From Isoetes taiwanensis (lineage: Eukaryota > Streptophyta > Lycopodiopsida > Isoetales > Isoetaceae), in contig JAJEKV010000024.1 in assembly GCA_021234155.1 (NCBI GenBank), forward strand, positions 12,872,913 through 12,936,912: 64,000 nucleotides of DNA. Reading direction: 5' to 3'. The first letter of the stretch is position 1; every line of letters starts with the position of its first letter. The translations under genes and the position numbers were made by a program. The notes under the pieces are model-generated. The model was not told the DNA's origin. It saw only the letters and a program-made list of their open reading frames with translations, and did no database searches. Shown here in pieces: positions 32,752 to 44,900 of the stretch.

Positions 32752-33419
32752 ATGGCACCTAAGGACTCCCTCAGAGAAGGTAATTTCTAACATTTCAGCT
32801 CAGCAAGATCGCGGCCGCGATCTTGCCTACTAGAACTTGTAATGTTTTCATAGCTGTGGCTGCTCAACAAGATCGCGGCCGCGGTCTTGCTGAGCATAGG
32901 TTTTCTTTCTTGCGATGTTCATGAGTAGTAGTGTAGTAGGTCACTAGGATCGCGACCGCGATGTTCCTGAGCAGTGGTATTGTTTTCTTGCCGTGCTTAG
33001 CTGCTACACAACATCGCGGCCGCGATAGTGTGGAGTGCTATTTTAGTTGCTTGGAAGGATCGCGGTCGCGTTTCTCTACAGTAGTTTATACTTTTCGTTG
33101 CACAACATTATGCAGCCTATCAGGCACTCACCAGAGGCTTTTGTTTACAGCACTTGCTCTGTTTCGAGGACCGGATGTCGAACCCATCCGTATTATAACC
33201 CCTTCCAATGAAAGGAAATGGTGTATTGAGATTGCACAAGCCATACCGCACATTAAAGGTGATCGCAGAAAGGACCTGTGCCTGTTCCTGCGGACTGGAA
33301 AGAAACCTGATGACGTTGAACAAGTTGGCATAGTGGTGGAAATGTGGGAAGGCACGAAGAACCCCGGGGGGTGCACCTCTATATATGGACAGATGGCATC
33401 TGCGTTCGAGGGGTCATAG
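32752..33419 (+). CDS. 5' exons of a plus-strand transposon-locus gene
   Basis: Exon 1 (32752-32779) encodes MAPKDSLRE and ends at a donor G|GTAATTT. Exon 2 begins after CCTATCAG at 33124; the junction is in frame, giving REGTHQRLLFTALALFRG, and the frame stays open to 33419 (EPIRIITPSNERKWCIEIAQ ... DRRKDLCLFLRTGKKPDDV). The product is not recognised. The intron contains five palindromes. Later exons appear decayed. Confidence 0.5.
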
Positions 33420-33819
33420 AAAAACCCCTGTATACGGCTTTTTGGAGTAGAAAAACCCATACCATACGGTTTTTCGAACTAACATACAATATAGACCCTA
33501 TCCGTAGATTTACGATTGATTGTGCCAAATTATATAATCCCTTTCCGACTTTGTACCTTTTGTGAAGACCCTTTGTGCCAAATTATATAATCCCTTTCTG
33601 ACTTTTGTACCTTTTGTGCCAAATTATATAATCCCTTTCCGACTTTGTACCTTTTTCCGTCAAATGGATCAGCTCCCCAAATCGATCATCTACTTAATCT
33701 CTCCTTCCCGCCAGATGAGCTCCCCCAGGTATACCTACGACCAAGGCAATAAAAAAACCCTAAAAGTTCACTCAGTTGGTACGTACGTGACCATTGAGTG
33801 AACCCCCCTTGCGAAGAAC

Positions 33820-36800
33820 AATGTGCAAGATGCTATCATATGCAGCATTGAGGACACACAAGCATTGCAGTTCCTGGAGTACATTTTGAAATGGCGCAAT
33901 TATGATCCGCCTTTGATGACAAACCGAAAAATGAACAAGCCAACCACCACGGGAAAAAATGTCCCCACATCAGCTAAGGGTTATGGCTGGTTGTTGCCAT
34001 CCTATGAATCTCTCTTTTGTCGAATAAAGGGAAACAGACATATTGGTAGGGTTCTCGCATGCGAAAATGGTTTGTCTACAGACAAAGAAGCCTCCGAGCC
34101 GAAGCTTTGAAAGCGCCGGGGCGAAAAAATGCCCTCCGTGATGGACACCAATTGGCTAAGAGCCGTGGCCAAGAAAAAGAGTGTGAAGCCTATTGCTACT
34201 TTGGGAGAGACGCCAAGACCAAAAAGGTTGTTGAAGAACCACAATCCACGATTAACCCCTCCGGTATTATTAACCCTACTCTTCCTCTTGCTTTGAAGGC
34301 CCCAGATAGCACTACATCTGGTGGATTTATTGCAAAAAAACTCCCTCCTTTCAAAATTAACCTTAGAAATCTGACACCTGCTGACGATAGCCCGCAGCCC
34401 AAGCGAGTTCTCAAACCCCCGATTCACGGATGCCTCCTCTAGACTAGCATTGACATGGCCCCACGCGACCGCCATTCCAAATGAGTTGAAGTTCAATCCG
34501 AAAGAGGAACGCAAGATGGCAGAGCAAACCACTCAGAAGCTTGAACAGTTCAAAAGGTTTTACCCCTTAGGGGTTAATTGGTTTACAAAGATTTCTATTT
34601 TTGATTGTGAACCTGCACCAGCAAACTTGACACACAGAATGCGATCAAATGACCATGTTCAAACTCTGGTTAAAAGCTTCAAGACATACCCGACAGAGGT
34701 CCTCACACCTGCTGACGTAGTGCCGTTTGACCCTATTACCAGGTAACTAATTCTTAATCTTTTGGACACTCGTTATGTAGATTTGACTTGATGGTTGTCT
34801 ATCTTTCAGGAGGAGGGTGACATGGAGCAATCCAGAAGATTTGAAGGGCAAGAAATTTTATATTATTTCTGGCAACCACAGTATTTGCGCGGCACAACTC
34901 CTTTGTTCGGTTAGTCGGCCGGTTGGAGACAAAGAACGAGAATTTGCCAAAGTATATGCTAGAAGAAGATCGAGGGTGCTCAACGGAAATCTTCTACAGA
35001 CAAGGAATATATAGAGTTGAGTATTCAATGCAACGGCAATTGCAAACACCGCCGTACTGAGAGCCACCGATTGAAAAATCGCAACAACTTCGTCATCAAA
35101 GACAAGGCTTATGGCTATCCTCCACAAGGACCTATAGGGACAGCTACAACTTCAGCTTGGAAGGTATTTATTCATTTTCTACTTTCGCCAACATCAGCGG
35201 CCGCGATCTTGATGACCTTCGCCTGCGGAGGATTTCCATGAAATTGCAACGACCACCTTGAAAGTGCAGGGGAGCTTAAGGATGAAAAACAATTCATCTT
35301 TATGGATGAGAAGGTTTTAAGAAGTTAATGGAAGTTGCGGTCTCAGGGTGAGTCGTAAACTTCGCGATCGACCATGGTGAGTTTCCTGACAAGCCATCCA
35401 AAGACTTCTTTAACAAGACCTGGCTCCGGTTGCTACGAGGTATGTCGAATGCGAGGGTGTCACAACGTTACTTTCGATGAGATTATAGAAGGCAAGACCT
35501 ATTTAAAGGTGCGGTCGGGGTATAGCGGGAGATTTGATTGCAAACAACGGGCGGTGACATCGTAACCCTCACTTTTATGAGGCGCGAATTTTTATCTTAT
35601 GCCACAAATTTGCTTTAAAAGGATTTCGATAGGTCGGGAGGAATTGCTTCGTGCTTTTCCCCGATTTGACCGAACCGAGAATACCGGATATATCGATACC
35701 GATACGAGAATGCGTGAAGGCTAACTATAACAAGGACCATACACTAGGTCTACCTGTAGCCTTTCTGGAGCCAATCAGGAATATTCTAAAGCCGAGAAGA
35801 GGCTAGAAAAAGAAAGGAAAAGAAAAATATTGTCATAGCAAAGGACAAAGGATGGCATCCCTACTTCCTCCCAAGTGTCAGAGAATGCGACATTGATATT
35901 TATTGACATCCGAGGGATGAACAAGGTATGGGATTGCAAGAAATACACAGATCTATTTACAAGGATAGCTACCATGACGAATGCCAAAGTTTATCACTTG
36001 GTTATTATCATGCGCTCTGTGAATTTGCCCAATTGCTTGTACAAATCGGGAAAAAATTCAGGGCGGTCGCCACCTATCTTTAGGTTCTTATGAAGAAATG
36101 GGATGGGAGAGCAAACGAAGGGTGAAAGAACATCAGTACTATATTAGTCATATGTGCATTAACAGGAGTGATGTTCGTGTAGCACCTGTGCAACCATGAG
36201 CTGGAGCTTCGCCTATCTCCACACGGCAAGGCTCCTAAGTCAACACCATTGCCTCCAATGCCGCTAACAGGTAATGAGGATGCCGATGAGAAGATAAAAA
36301 AAGAAATTTCGGACTCTTTTACGGGCAAACCAAGATTCAAATGGGCGGCAATGGAAGGAGATCTTGTATTGAAATGCCAATTGAAAACCTCGTATGCCTA
36401 CCATATTGTTGAACAAATTTGGTGCCGATCGATGGTTGCATTCTGATTTCTTTTTCTACCGGGACAGCTTTCTCGTTTGCTCTTATGCAAGGCAAAAGAG
36501 CGTGGCCTTCAAAGTTCAGTAAAGTGTGCCGCTTTCAGGGGGCGTTCTTGGAAACGCTTTGAGAAAATGGCCAATCAAAGTATGGGGGTTTGAAGAAGAG
36601 GAGAAAGCAGAGAATGTTGAGCCCGATCCAAATACCCCAACATCGCAGATCACCCAAAACACGATCTATCAAAGTTGGATTCCATTTTGGAAAACCTCGA
36701 TGCTAAGTCCCACTGAAGAGAGAATGCAAGAAACAAAGCGCTTGCTTGAAGAGACGAAAAAAAGGTATAGAAGCCCCGAGCCCACTTTTCAAAAAAATCG

Positions 36801-37290
36801 AAAGTGCACTTAATGAGAAGCTTGATGGGTACATGCCTTTCTTGACAAAGTGACGTAAGTTTGAATACGTGGGAGAACACATGGAAACAGTACCACCCAA
36901 GCACATGGAAGCGCACCAACAAAGACATGGAAACAGTACCAAGATGAGGTTGTTGGGACACAAGAGCATCGTACACAAAGCAAGCGTAAGCTCTTTCATC
37001 CACGCAGATTGCTACTCGAATCGGAGAAGGAACTTATAGGCGGGGGCAAAGGCAAAGGATGCAAAGAAAAATGGGAGCCCGATTCACATCTGCAGCCGCA
37101 TCGCAAACGCCATGGGTGTTCGGATTCCGAGAGGTCACGGTGTTATTCGTGAGATGGACACAACACAAGCTATGGAATTGGGTAGAGAGCATGTCTTCCG
37201 CATGGCCAATGAAATGGGTGTGATACCGATCAAGTATCCAAACACAATCGTAATAATGAATGTTGTATATTACTTCCTTCAATGGAAATT
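33820..37290 (+). pseudogene. Decayed 3' part of the plus-strand gene, ParB-like motif
   Basis: Coding pieces in changing frames include ALQFLEYILKWRNYDPPLM (33860), KPPIHGCLL-adjacent Pro-rich sequence (34200-34440), and an exon 34450-34742 reading FKRFYPLGVNWFTKISIF ... SFKTYPTEVLTPADVVPFDP. Its donor (CCAG|GTAACT) joins in frame to the acceptor at 34809, giving RRRVTWSNPEDLKGKKFYII and SGNHSICAAQLL, a pattern like the (I/V)xxGxHxxxA box of ParB-type domains; that comparison is tentative. Further remnants: HEIATTTLKVQG (35250), KDFFNKTWLRLLRGMSNARV (35400), EPRIPDISIPIRECVKANYN (35670), KVWDCKKYTDLF (35930), DADEKIKKEISDSFTGKPRF (36280). Stops and frame changes separate them. Confidence 0.5.
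35196..35210. repeat. GCGGCCGCGATC palindrome half-copy
   Basis: AGCGGCCGCGATCTT lies 35-50 bp downstream of a possible donor (TTGGAAG|GTATTTATT, 35163), so again in probable intron sequence. Confidence 0.6.
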
Positions 37291-37367
37291 TTGGTTTCAG
37301 GAATATGTATTACCAAATCTTTTTGTCTTTAACCATATCTTTTACCATATGTTTAATGCTAAAAATA

Positions 37368-37531
37368 ATCGCGACCGCGATCCTCTGTAGCAAATATATG
37401 GCTTTAAATACTGAAATTTTTGTGGTATGCTTGCTCCTCGGTACCTTCTTTTAATGCAATGCTCTCATATGATTTTAATAAAAGGCTCATTATTTTGTCT
37501 CCTTTCAGCTGCGAAACATCGCGTTCGCGAT
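37368..37531. repeat. Two ATCGCGNNCGCGAT palindromes at the 3' side
   Basis: ATCGCGACCGCGAT at 37368-37381 and ATCGCGTTCGCGAT at 37518-37531, the last members of the family in this window. Confidence 0.85.
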
Positions 37532-38377
37532 TCTTGCGATAAGTTTGAGCATTCCCTCCTACTACATTCTACTCGCGATGGACCTTTGCATGAGCTGTAA
37601 AAATTATATTTCCGAAGAACAATGAATCATTTGCAGAATTTGTGCAAAAAAACGCCAACTTTTACTCAGTTGGTAGTAGTTTCTGCACTATATGGCTACC
37701 CACTAACCTATTTCATGCTAAACGAGAATTCCAAATTTCTCTAATTAATGAAATCATGCTTAAAAATCCAGAATGTCGGGTAAAAAGTCTGAATGTCAGG
37801 TAAATGCATCAAACTAAAATTTATTAACATTCCAATATTTGAAACGCGCCACGTGGCAAGGCATTACTGGTGGACGCGGCGGAACTGATCCTAACTGTTT
37901 TTTTATGTAATCTGACTCCACAATCATCTAATATAGTAGGGATCCTTTCTGGAAGCTTAAAATATTGCAATACAGCTTCTATTGCTCGTTTAAAGTATTT
38001 AATTTTTATTATTCTACCATTTCTAGTGAATCAACAAATGTTTTGTACGCTATCAAAGCATGCAAGATCGTCACATCCTAGTCTCGAGCTCTAGAACTCT
38101 AAAATCGTAGAGCAAGAAGAGATAAAGTTGTGTAGATGTTAGAGAGAAGATGCTAGAGAGAAACTGGCGCTTGATGCCAAAGTACAAACATCATGTGATG
38201 CTTCTTGCTGAGACGCGATCTTTCCCACTAGAGGCAAAAGCACTATCTTTAATGCAACATTAGTTTTTGCTAGTGTGGAACTAATACATGGATATGCTAG
38301 AATTGCATAAGTGTTGTAGGTTCAGTAGTGTTTTTATGGAAAATATCCTTATGTTATGTGGAATGGAAAGGGGGAGG

Positions 38378-38466
38378 GCATTCTTGCCAGCCCCCTGACC
38401 TGCAGAATCTGGGAGTGCCGTTGAGGCGCGACTAGATTCTGCAGGTCAGGGGGCTGGCAAGAATGC
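38378..38466. repeat. Perfect 33-bp inverted repeat, 23-nt loop
   Basis: Arm 38378-38410 (beginning GCATTCTTGCCAGCCCCCTG) is exactly inverted at 38434-38466. The arm is GC-rich in an AT-rich neighbourhood, and perfect pairing implies recent origin. Confidence 0.95.
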
Positions 38467-40479
38467 TGGACCCCTTCCTGCTCCACAACGTCAAGGCAAG
38501 CCGACTGGATTCTCCCGGTTTTCTGCATGCCAGTTTTCATTCTGGATAAGAATGATTCTTGAATCCGTAGGAACCAATACCCACTTACCTTGACGTTTTG
38601 ATGAATACCCCTGAGTTTTGTTTATTTTATAGGTTGCTTTTGTTCAGCATATCTTATAGGAATTTAGATATTGCCAAATGCCCTCAAGCTTTTTCTATCT
38701 CATGAAAAGCCCTCTGATGATGTTGTTTGAGAACTAATCACGTTTTTCCGGAGAAAGCAATTTGCCTCACCAATCCTGGGGCACCAATTTGTCCCCATGA
38801 TTTGCTCCACCAATTTAAATGAGCCATTTCCTCACCAATTTGGAGTAGCAATTTTCCGTGGTGATTTCGAGCACCAATTTGTCCTTCATTTCAATACGAT
38901 GTACATACACCCTTTCATGCTTTTACCTAAGACCCGTTTGTTGGCTTAAATGGATTGTAAGGGCATGGCATTTTGAAGAATAGGGAGACAAGCACCTTGT
39001 AGCAGTTGTGGCGAATCAGGTTTTCCTTTTTGCATTTGGATGCAATGAGATGATTGGTTCCAAAATTTCAATTTCGTCCTATAGCACAGTTCATTATCGC
39101 TTTCTTAATTCCACATTGGATGCAAAGTACCTTTTTGTTGGAAAGCGGTCTCACAATTTCTTCTTTATTCTTCATGGGATTCAGTAAAAATGATGACTAT
39201 TTGCAGGGGCAATAAGCAAAAGCCCGTTGCTCTTGCACTGTTGTAAACAATAAATATATTAGATTTCCATGCACTTCCACAATTGCATTGTGGAAATCCC
39301 TCTAACAGGGTTGTGTATTACTTCATCAGGTCCTGTCTATTGCAGTCCAGAGTTGTATTAGACTTGTATCCTGTAATTCAAGTGTATCTTATTATTCTTT
39401 ATGGAAGTTGAGTAGTTGTTGAGTGCATATCAGACTTATTGTTCTTCATTTAATTCAAATGTATGTTATAAAGATGAGCTTCTTTTAGGACAATGAGAAC
39501 ACTTCATGCAAATCCTCTGTAATTGATTGTATCATTGACTTGGGACCATGGCCCCAAAACTTAGGCTGACGTGGAAGATGAGGTTTTACCCCATGTTTTT
39601 TTTTTTTTTTTTTTTTTTTGTCTACGTCCAAGATTTGAGGATATGGTATATTCTCTAGACCAATGGTCCATTGGAACGAGTATAAGAATAGAATGAGTAT
39701 AGGAAGGATAACCAGTGGAGGAAACCAGTCTTGAGAGACTCGCTTTTCCTCGGCCTGAAGAGGAAAACCCTTGGGCTGATGAGACCAAATAGGCAAGAAG
39801 ATGATCCGACAAATACAAACACTCATTTATCATGGCGGTCTTAGCTGCTGCGAACATTTTTTTTGGTTCAAACATGTGCAGTTGGACCCTGTATTAATGT
39901 CCAACATTTGACAGTGCAAATTGTTAAAAAAAGAGAGTTAAATCAATCTATGGTTCAACGAGGGAGCTCAATCACTTTATGTCAAATGAAGAGGATGATT
40001 TTGAGAGATAGCACACTTGCATTTATCAATGTTTATTAAGGGTGCAATGCTGGATTGATGTTTGAATCGACTGCTTAGTAAAGAAAATTCAATATTATTT
40101 TAGAGCCACATTGATTTCTAACATGGAACTTTCCACACAGAGATCCATTTGATACACCATTATTTTTGTTCTACTTAAAGATGATAGCGTCACGCCGACA
40201 AGCATCAGGATCAGGTATGCCCTCTTAGTCCTTTCCAATATCCTATTGCAGTGGTAATGGCAGATTTTTGCATCAGAAAAATTAATCTTATATTCTTCTC
40301 TTCAAAAAGATTTGTTCTTTTCCACATTTAATGTGTTTTTGCCCATCAAAGCTATGAGCAAATACGAGCGCATTGCTAAAAATAAAGTCTTAAGGGTGCA
40401 AACTGAGTGCCAGCATTCCTAAGACATTAGATCATCCTTTTCTGCCTACCTTGTATAGCCATTTTAAGACTAAGAAAAC

Positions 40480-40507
40480 CTAGTTATGGTGCCCGGCGTT
40501 GCCGGGC
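40480..40507 (-). mobile_element. Helitron-type 3' terminus (minus orientation)
   Basis: Reverse complement: hairpin GCCCGGCAACGCCGGGC, ACCATAA, CTAG. Here the base after CTAG is G, not the usual T. The adjacent internal sequence (GTAACGATTTGAAGTGGTGG) matches the end at 61656, so both belong to one family. Confidence 0.65.
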
Positions 40508-41929
40508 CTAGTAACGATTTGAAGTGGTGGGGGTAAATGGAGGAACTTTTGACATGCAAGCAATTGAGATGAAATAATATTCAAAGTTGAGAGCATATGT
40601 TGAATGTGATCTATGCGCCAGTTGATGAGTTATTGTGCTTTTATGTGGTTACCTCCATGGCAGTGGATGAGTTTTTGGATGAGTTTTTTTGGCTTATATG
40701 AACGGCCTAACTACCTAGGTGCTTGAGGATGTACTTGCTATACATCCTCATATCTTTGAAAAGATAAATGTTGATGATGGATAAGAGTGAGGAATATGTG
40801 CTGCATTTTGTGTGTCTAAATTGAATGCAATTTGGACATCCAAAGTTAGTATCCTCATATGAATATAAAATTACTGAACAAACAATTGCAGAATACAGGT
40901 GCATGCACTTGTCTTGACGTTGGATTCATGTTCTAAGGCTGCCAAGTACGGGTGCATGTAATCTTTTATGTCGTTTGATTAATGTTCTTGGAGAAGGTTG
41001 GGCTCAGTGATTATGAAGTGTTCGCATTCATTGTAGTGCCCATCCAATACACATGGAGATGAGAAACGACATTCCACCTTGTTGTTCAACCTTGCCATAA
41101 AAACAACAGCAAAGAGACAATGGCCGAATAGCTATTATCTCATTCATTGTATTCTCAAGGACATGCACGAAAATTATAATCTTGATGAGAGCTTCAAGCT
41201 TGCTAAACATACATTCTCACAGTCTGATACTATGATGCCTTGTAAAATAGAAAATCTTGTGAGTGCTTTAGCAGGGTTGCATATCTTTAATGATATGTTC
41301 ACGTGCAAATCCAGAAAGACTAATCTTTACATTATTTTGCCATTTACTTATCATAACTGCAAATGAGCTTACTATGGTGTTTATCATCATCTGCACATCG
41401 CACATTCGAAATCAGACAGTGTCTTTCAATCGTACGTGTTCTCTGCAAAACAATTATTGAATCTTTTACCTTGGTCTTCGAAGTTAAAATGCAGGATTTG
41501 CATATCTGCAATGGCGATGCAGTAGGATGCCGCAACCGCCAAAGTTAGTTTGTTGCATGCCTTATAAAAATGTCAAAGAAAGCTATTGATTGTAGTTTGA
41601 ATCAAATAAAAGAAGGCCATCGACCACGGACTTTGAATAGCAATGTTCTTGCCTGTGCCTTAGTTCTAGAACAATGATCAATATATGCTACAGAACTCTA
41701 TGTTCCACCGTTGCCAAACCTACCAAAGTAGGAGCATGAAGTTAGCAAGAGAAGCAAGTCTTGATGATGATGACGACCCTGTATTCTTGTAAGGAAGTGC
41801 GCAGACACACAATGGCAAGCTAGATGCTTCATACCTGGAGTCTTAGGCAATATTCTCACACAAGAAAAAGGTCTGCATCAGGAAGACCTGCATCTTGAAG
41901 ACCTGCATCTTGAAGACCTGCCACCGCCA

Positions 41930-44900
41930 ATCTTGCAAGATCTAAACCACCTATATGAAATAAGCAGCATAAGAAATGATACAGACAACATAGGGATCTT
42001 GAAAAGCTCCAAACAACCAAATGCCTATCTAGATAGGATGCAGAGGATGTTTTCCAAGATCTGCCTAATCTTAAAACAAAAGAATGCTCTTAAAACAACT
42101 TTTGGATGATAAGATCTTTACCATAACATTAAATCTTCATAGGAAAATGTCTGCAAGTTGGGTTATTCTGCATCAAAGAAGTAGATAAGCCCTGAAGAAG
42201 AAAATATAAAGTGTCAAAATGAAGGGAAAAACTTTACCTGGAAGGGAACTCGTTTCTTGCTGCTCAAACTTACATCAAATTGGCCAATAACAACAATAAG
42301 GCAAAACCTGAAATCGTGCAGATGAAAATCTAGAGCTAAGCCAAAATAGTTCTGATCTAATATGCAGAATATATTAATGAAGCATAATTTGGTCCGCAAT
42401 CCAAATCGAAGCTCAAGCTCCTGAATTGATTCAAGGATTGCAAGAGCTGGGTTAGAAGAAAAATGTTTTAAATCTAAGAAGTCTATCGATTATCCTTGCA
42501 TGACATATAAAGAAGCATGGATATGGCTTAGGTAGGGTTCTACCTGCTCAACCAATTCCTCTGCCATGTGCCTAAGGCATATGTGTCTAATTTCCAAGGA
42601 AAGGATATCCAATCTAGCTCTGTGCACCTGTTATTTTGGCTACATTAGCATCAGCTTATTGAGTATCTTTTCTCGCGAAGGTCTCTAATTCTTAAAGCGT
42701 GGCCTACTGGCCCTGATTAATTGACAAATCGAAGGAAGAAAAAAGGACGAAGACCAATCCCAGCATAAAATCTGAACACAGATTCAGACCCCTTCACTCT
42801 TACAGCACTCTGCAATGCTTTTTCATGCATTCTTGGAACTGCACTGTAACAAATACAAATGAATAAAGAAAAGGTCATGTAGATATACTAAAGCCTCACC
42901 TATACTTCCTTACGCCTCTGCAACTGCGACTGACCCATTCACCATATATAATAGGTCTGCTTAAGAAATTCAAGATCAAAAATTACATGCATGCCACAGA
43001 CACAATTTTAACTTTGAAGTTGCCTTTGAGAGTTGATTCCTGGCCCGCCGAAAGAGCTCCTGCCTGCCACAATAGCTCCCTAAGCTGACCGGATATTTAT
43101 GTCCTGTTTTAGCAGACGACAGGAAATTGAACCCTGCTCTAAGCAACGCAAGAGGGTTAGAACGAATCAGAAGTAGAATAAAGCTTAAAGAAGAAGAACA
43201 AAGAAGTAGGAAAAAGAAAACATAATCGATCTTGTAGCCCAGACCTGCCTTTGTTCTTATCATTTCTGTAAGCAAATAGATGAAGCAGAAACAAATGAGG
43301 TGAGGTCTCACTGGATCTGCCCGATCTGTGAGTGAAAATGCCCCCGTTGCTCCAAGCTCCAACACTAATGCTGCTTGATCGTTGCCCTAGCTTGATCGCC
43401 CTTGCACTGGTTTGATCTGCACCGTGATTTAGGCATAACAACTTTCGCCTAAAGCCTTGTTATTCTTTTAAACAAAGAAATCGTGAACCCAAACCTATAG
43501 AGTGAATTTTTGAATCCATTCCTAAGCCTCCTAGATCACCACCTGTAAGCACGCATCCTAAGCCTCTTAGATCACCACCTGTAAGCACGCATGATGTTGC
43601 CAAAAATAAACACGGATGGGGTAAGGCGTGCACAGATAGCAGAAACGTGAAATCATATGGATCCCGATTTTTGGAAAATCAGGAATTTTTTCCGACAACC
43701 AAAACCCTTAAAACCTTAGCAAAATCTTGCAACATCTAAACCACCTATATGAAATAAGCTGCATAAGAAATGATACAGACAACATAGGGATCTTGAAAAG
43801 CTCCAAACGACCAAATGCCTATCTAGATAGGATGCAGAGGATGTTTTCCAAGATCTGCCTAATCTTAAAACAAAAGAATGCTCTTAAAACAACTTTTGGA
43901 TGATAAGATCTTTACCATAACATTAAATCTTCATAGGAAAATGTCTGCAAGTTGGGTTATTCTGCATCAAAGAAGTAGATAAGCCCCTCAAAAGAAAAAT
44001 ATAAAGTGTCAAAATGAAGGGAAAAACTTTACCTGGAAGGGAACTCGTTTCTTGCTGCTCAAACTTACATCAAATTGGCCAATAACAACAATAAGGCAAA
44101 ACCTGAAATCGTGCAGATGAAAATCTAGAGCTAGCCAAAATAGTTCTGATCTAATATACAGAATATATTAATGTGCAAGCATAATTTGGCCCGCAATCCA
44201 AATCGAAGCTCAAGCTCCTGAATTGATTCAAGGATTGCAAGAGCTGGGTTAGAAGAAAAATGTTTTAAATCTAAGAAGTCTATTGATTATCCTTGCATGA
44301 CATATGAAGAAGCATGGATATGGCTAAGGTAGGGTTCTACCTGCTCAACCAATTCCTCTGCCATGTGCCTAAGACATATGTGTCTAATTTCCAAGGAAAG
44401 GATATCCAATCTAGCTCTGTGCACTTGGGCTACATTAGCATCAACTTATTGAGTATCTTTTCTCGCGAAGGTCTCTAATTCTTAAAGCGTGGCCTACTGG
44501 CCCTGATTAATTGACAAATCGAAGGAAGAAAAAAGGACGAAGACCAATCCCAGCATAAAATCTGAACACAGATTCAGACCCCTTCACTCTACTACTGAAT
44601 GCAATGCTTTTCATGCATTCTTGGAACCGCATTCCCATATATGAACAAATACAAATGAATAAAGAAAAGGTCATGTAGATATACTAAAGCCTCACCTATA
44701 CTTCCTTACGCCTCTGCAACTACGACTGACCCATTCACCATATATAATAGGTCTGCTTAAGAAATTCAAGATCAAAAATTACATGCATGCCACAGACACA
44801 ATTTTAACTTTGAAGTTGCCTTTGAGAGTTGATTCCTGGCCCGCCGAAAGAGCTCCTGCCTGCCACAACAGCTCCTTAAGTTGACCGGATATTTATGTCC

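Larger units (their letters stand above)
31332..33070. repeat. Cluster of ATCGCGRCCGCGAT palindromes
   Basis: Copies at 31332-31345, 31608-31621, 32807-32822, 32871-32886, 32948-32962, 33013-33026 and 33058-33070, plus half-sites near 31427 and 31456. The five from 32807 to 33070 are 45-77 bp apart and all inside one intron (32780-33123). Centres vary (GGCC, GACC, GGTC) while the CGCG arms stay. Further copies are at 35196, 37368 and 37518. Confidence 0.9.
37540..41900. other. Gene-poor AT-rich stretch
   Basis: No reliable gene. It holds the perfect hairpin at 38378-38466, a T run at 39597-39619 and the Helitron-type end at 40480. Near 41880 a 19-bp GAAGACCTGCATCTT unit is tandemly repeated three times. 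Confidence 0.5.

Noticed and set aside
32807-33070. CRISPR-like spacing of repeated GATCGCGGCCGCGATC
   Set aside because: Repeats are palindromic with varying centres, spacers are uneven (45-77 bp), and the locus is an intron of a eukaryotic gene.
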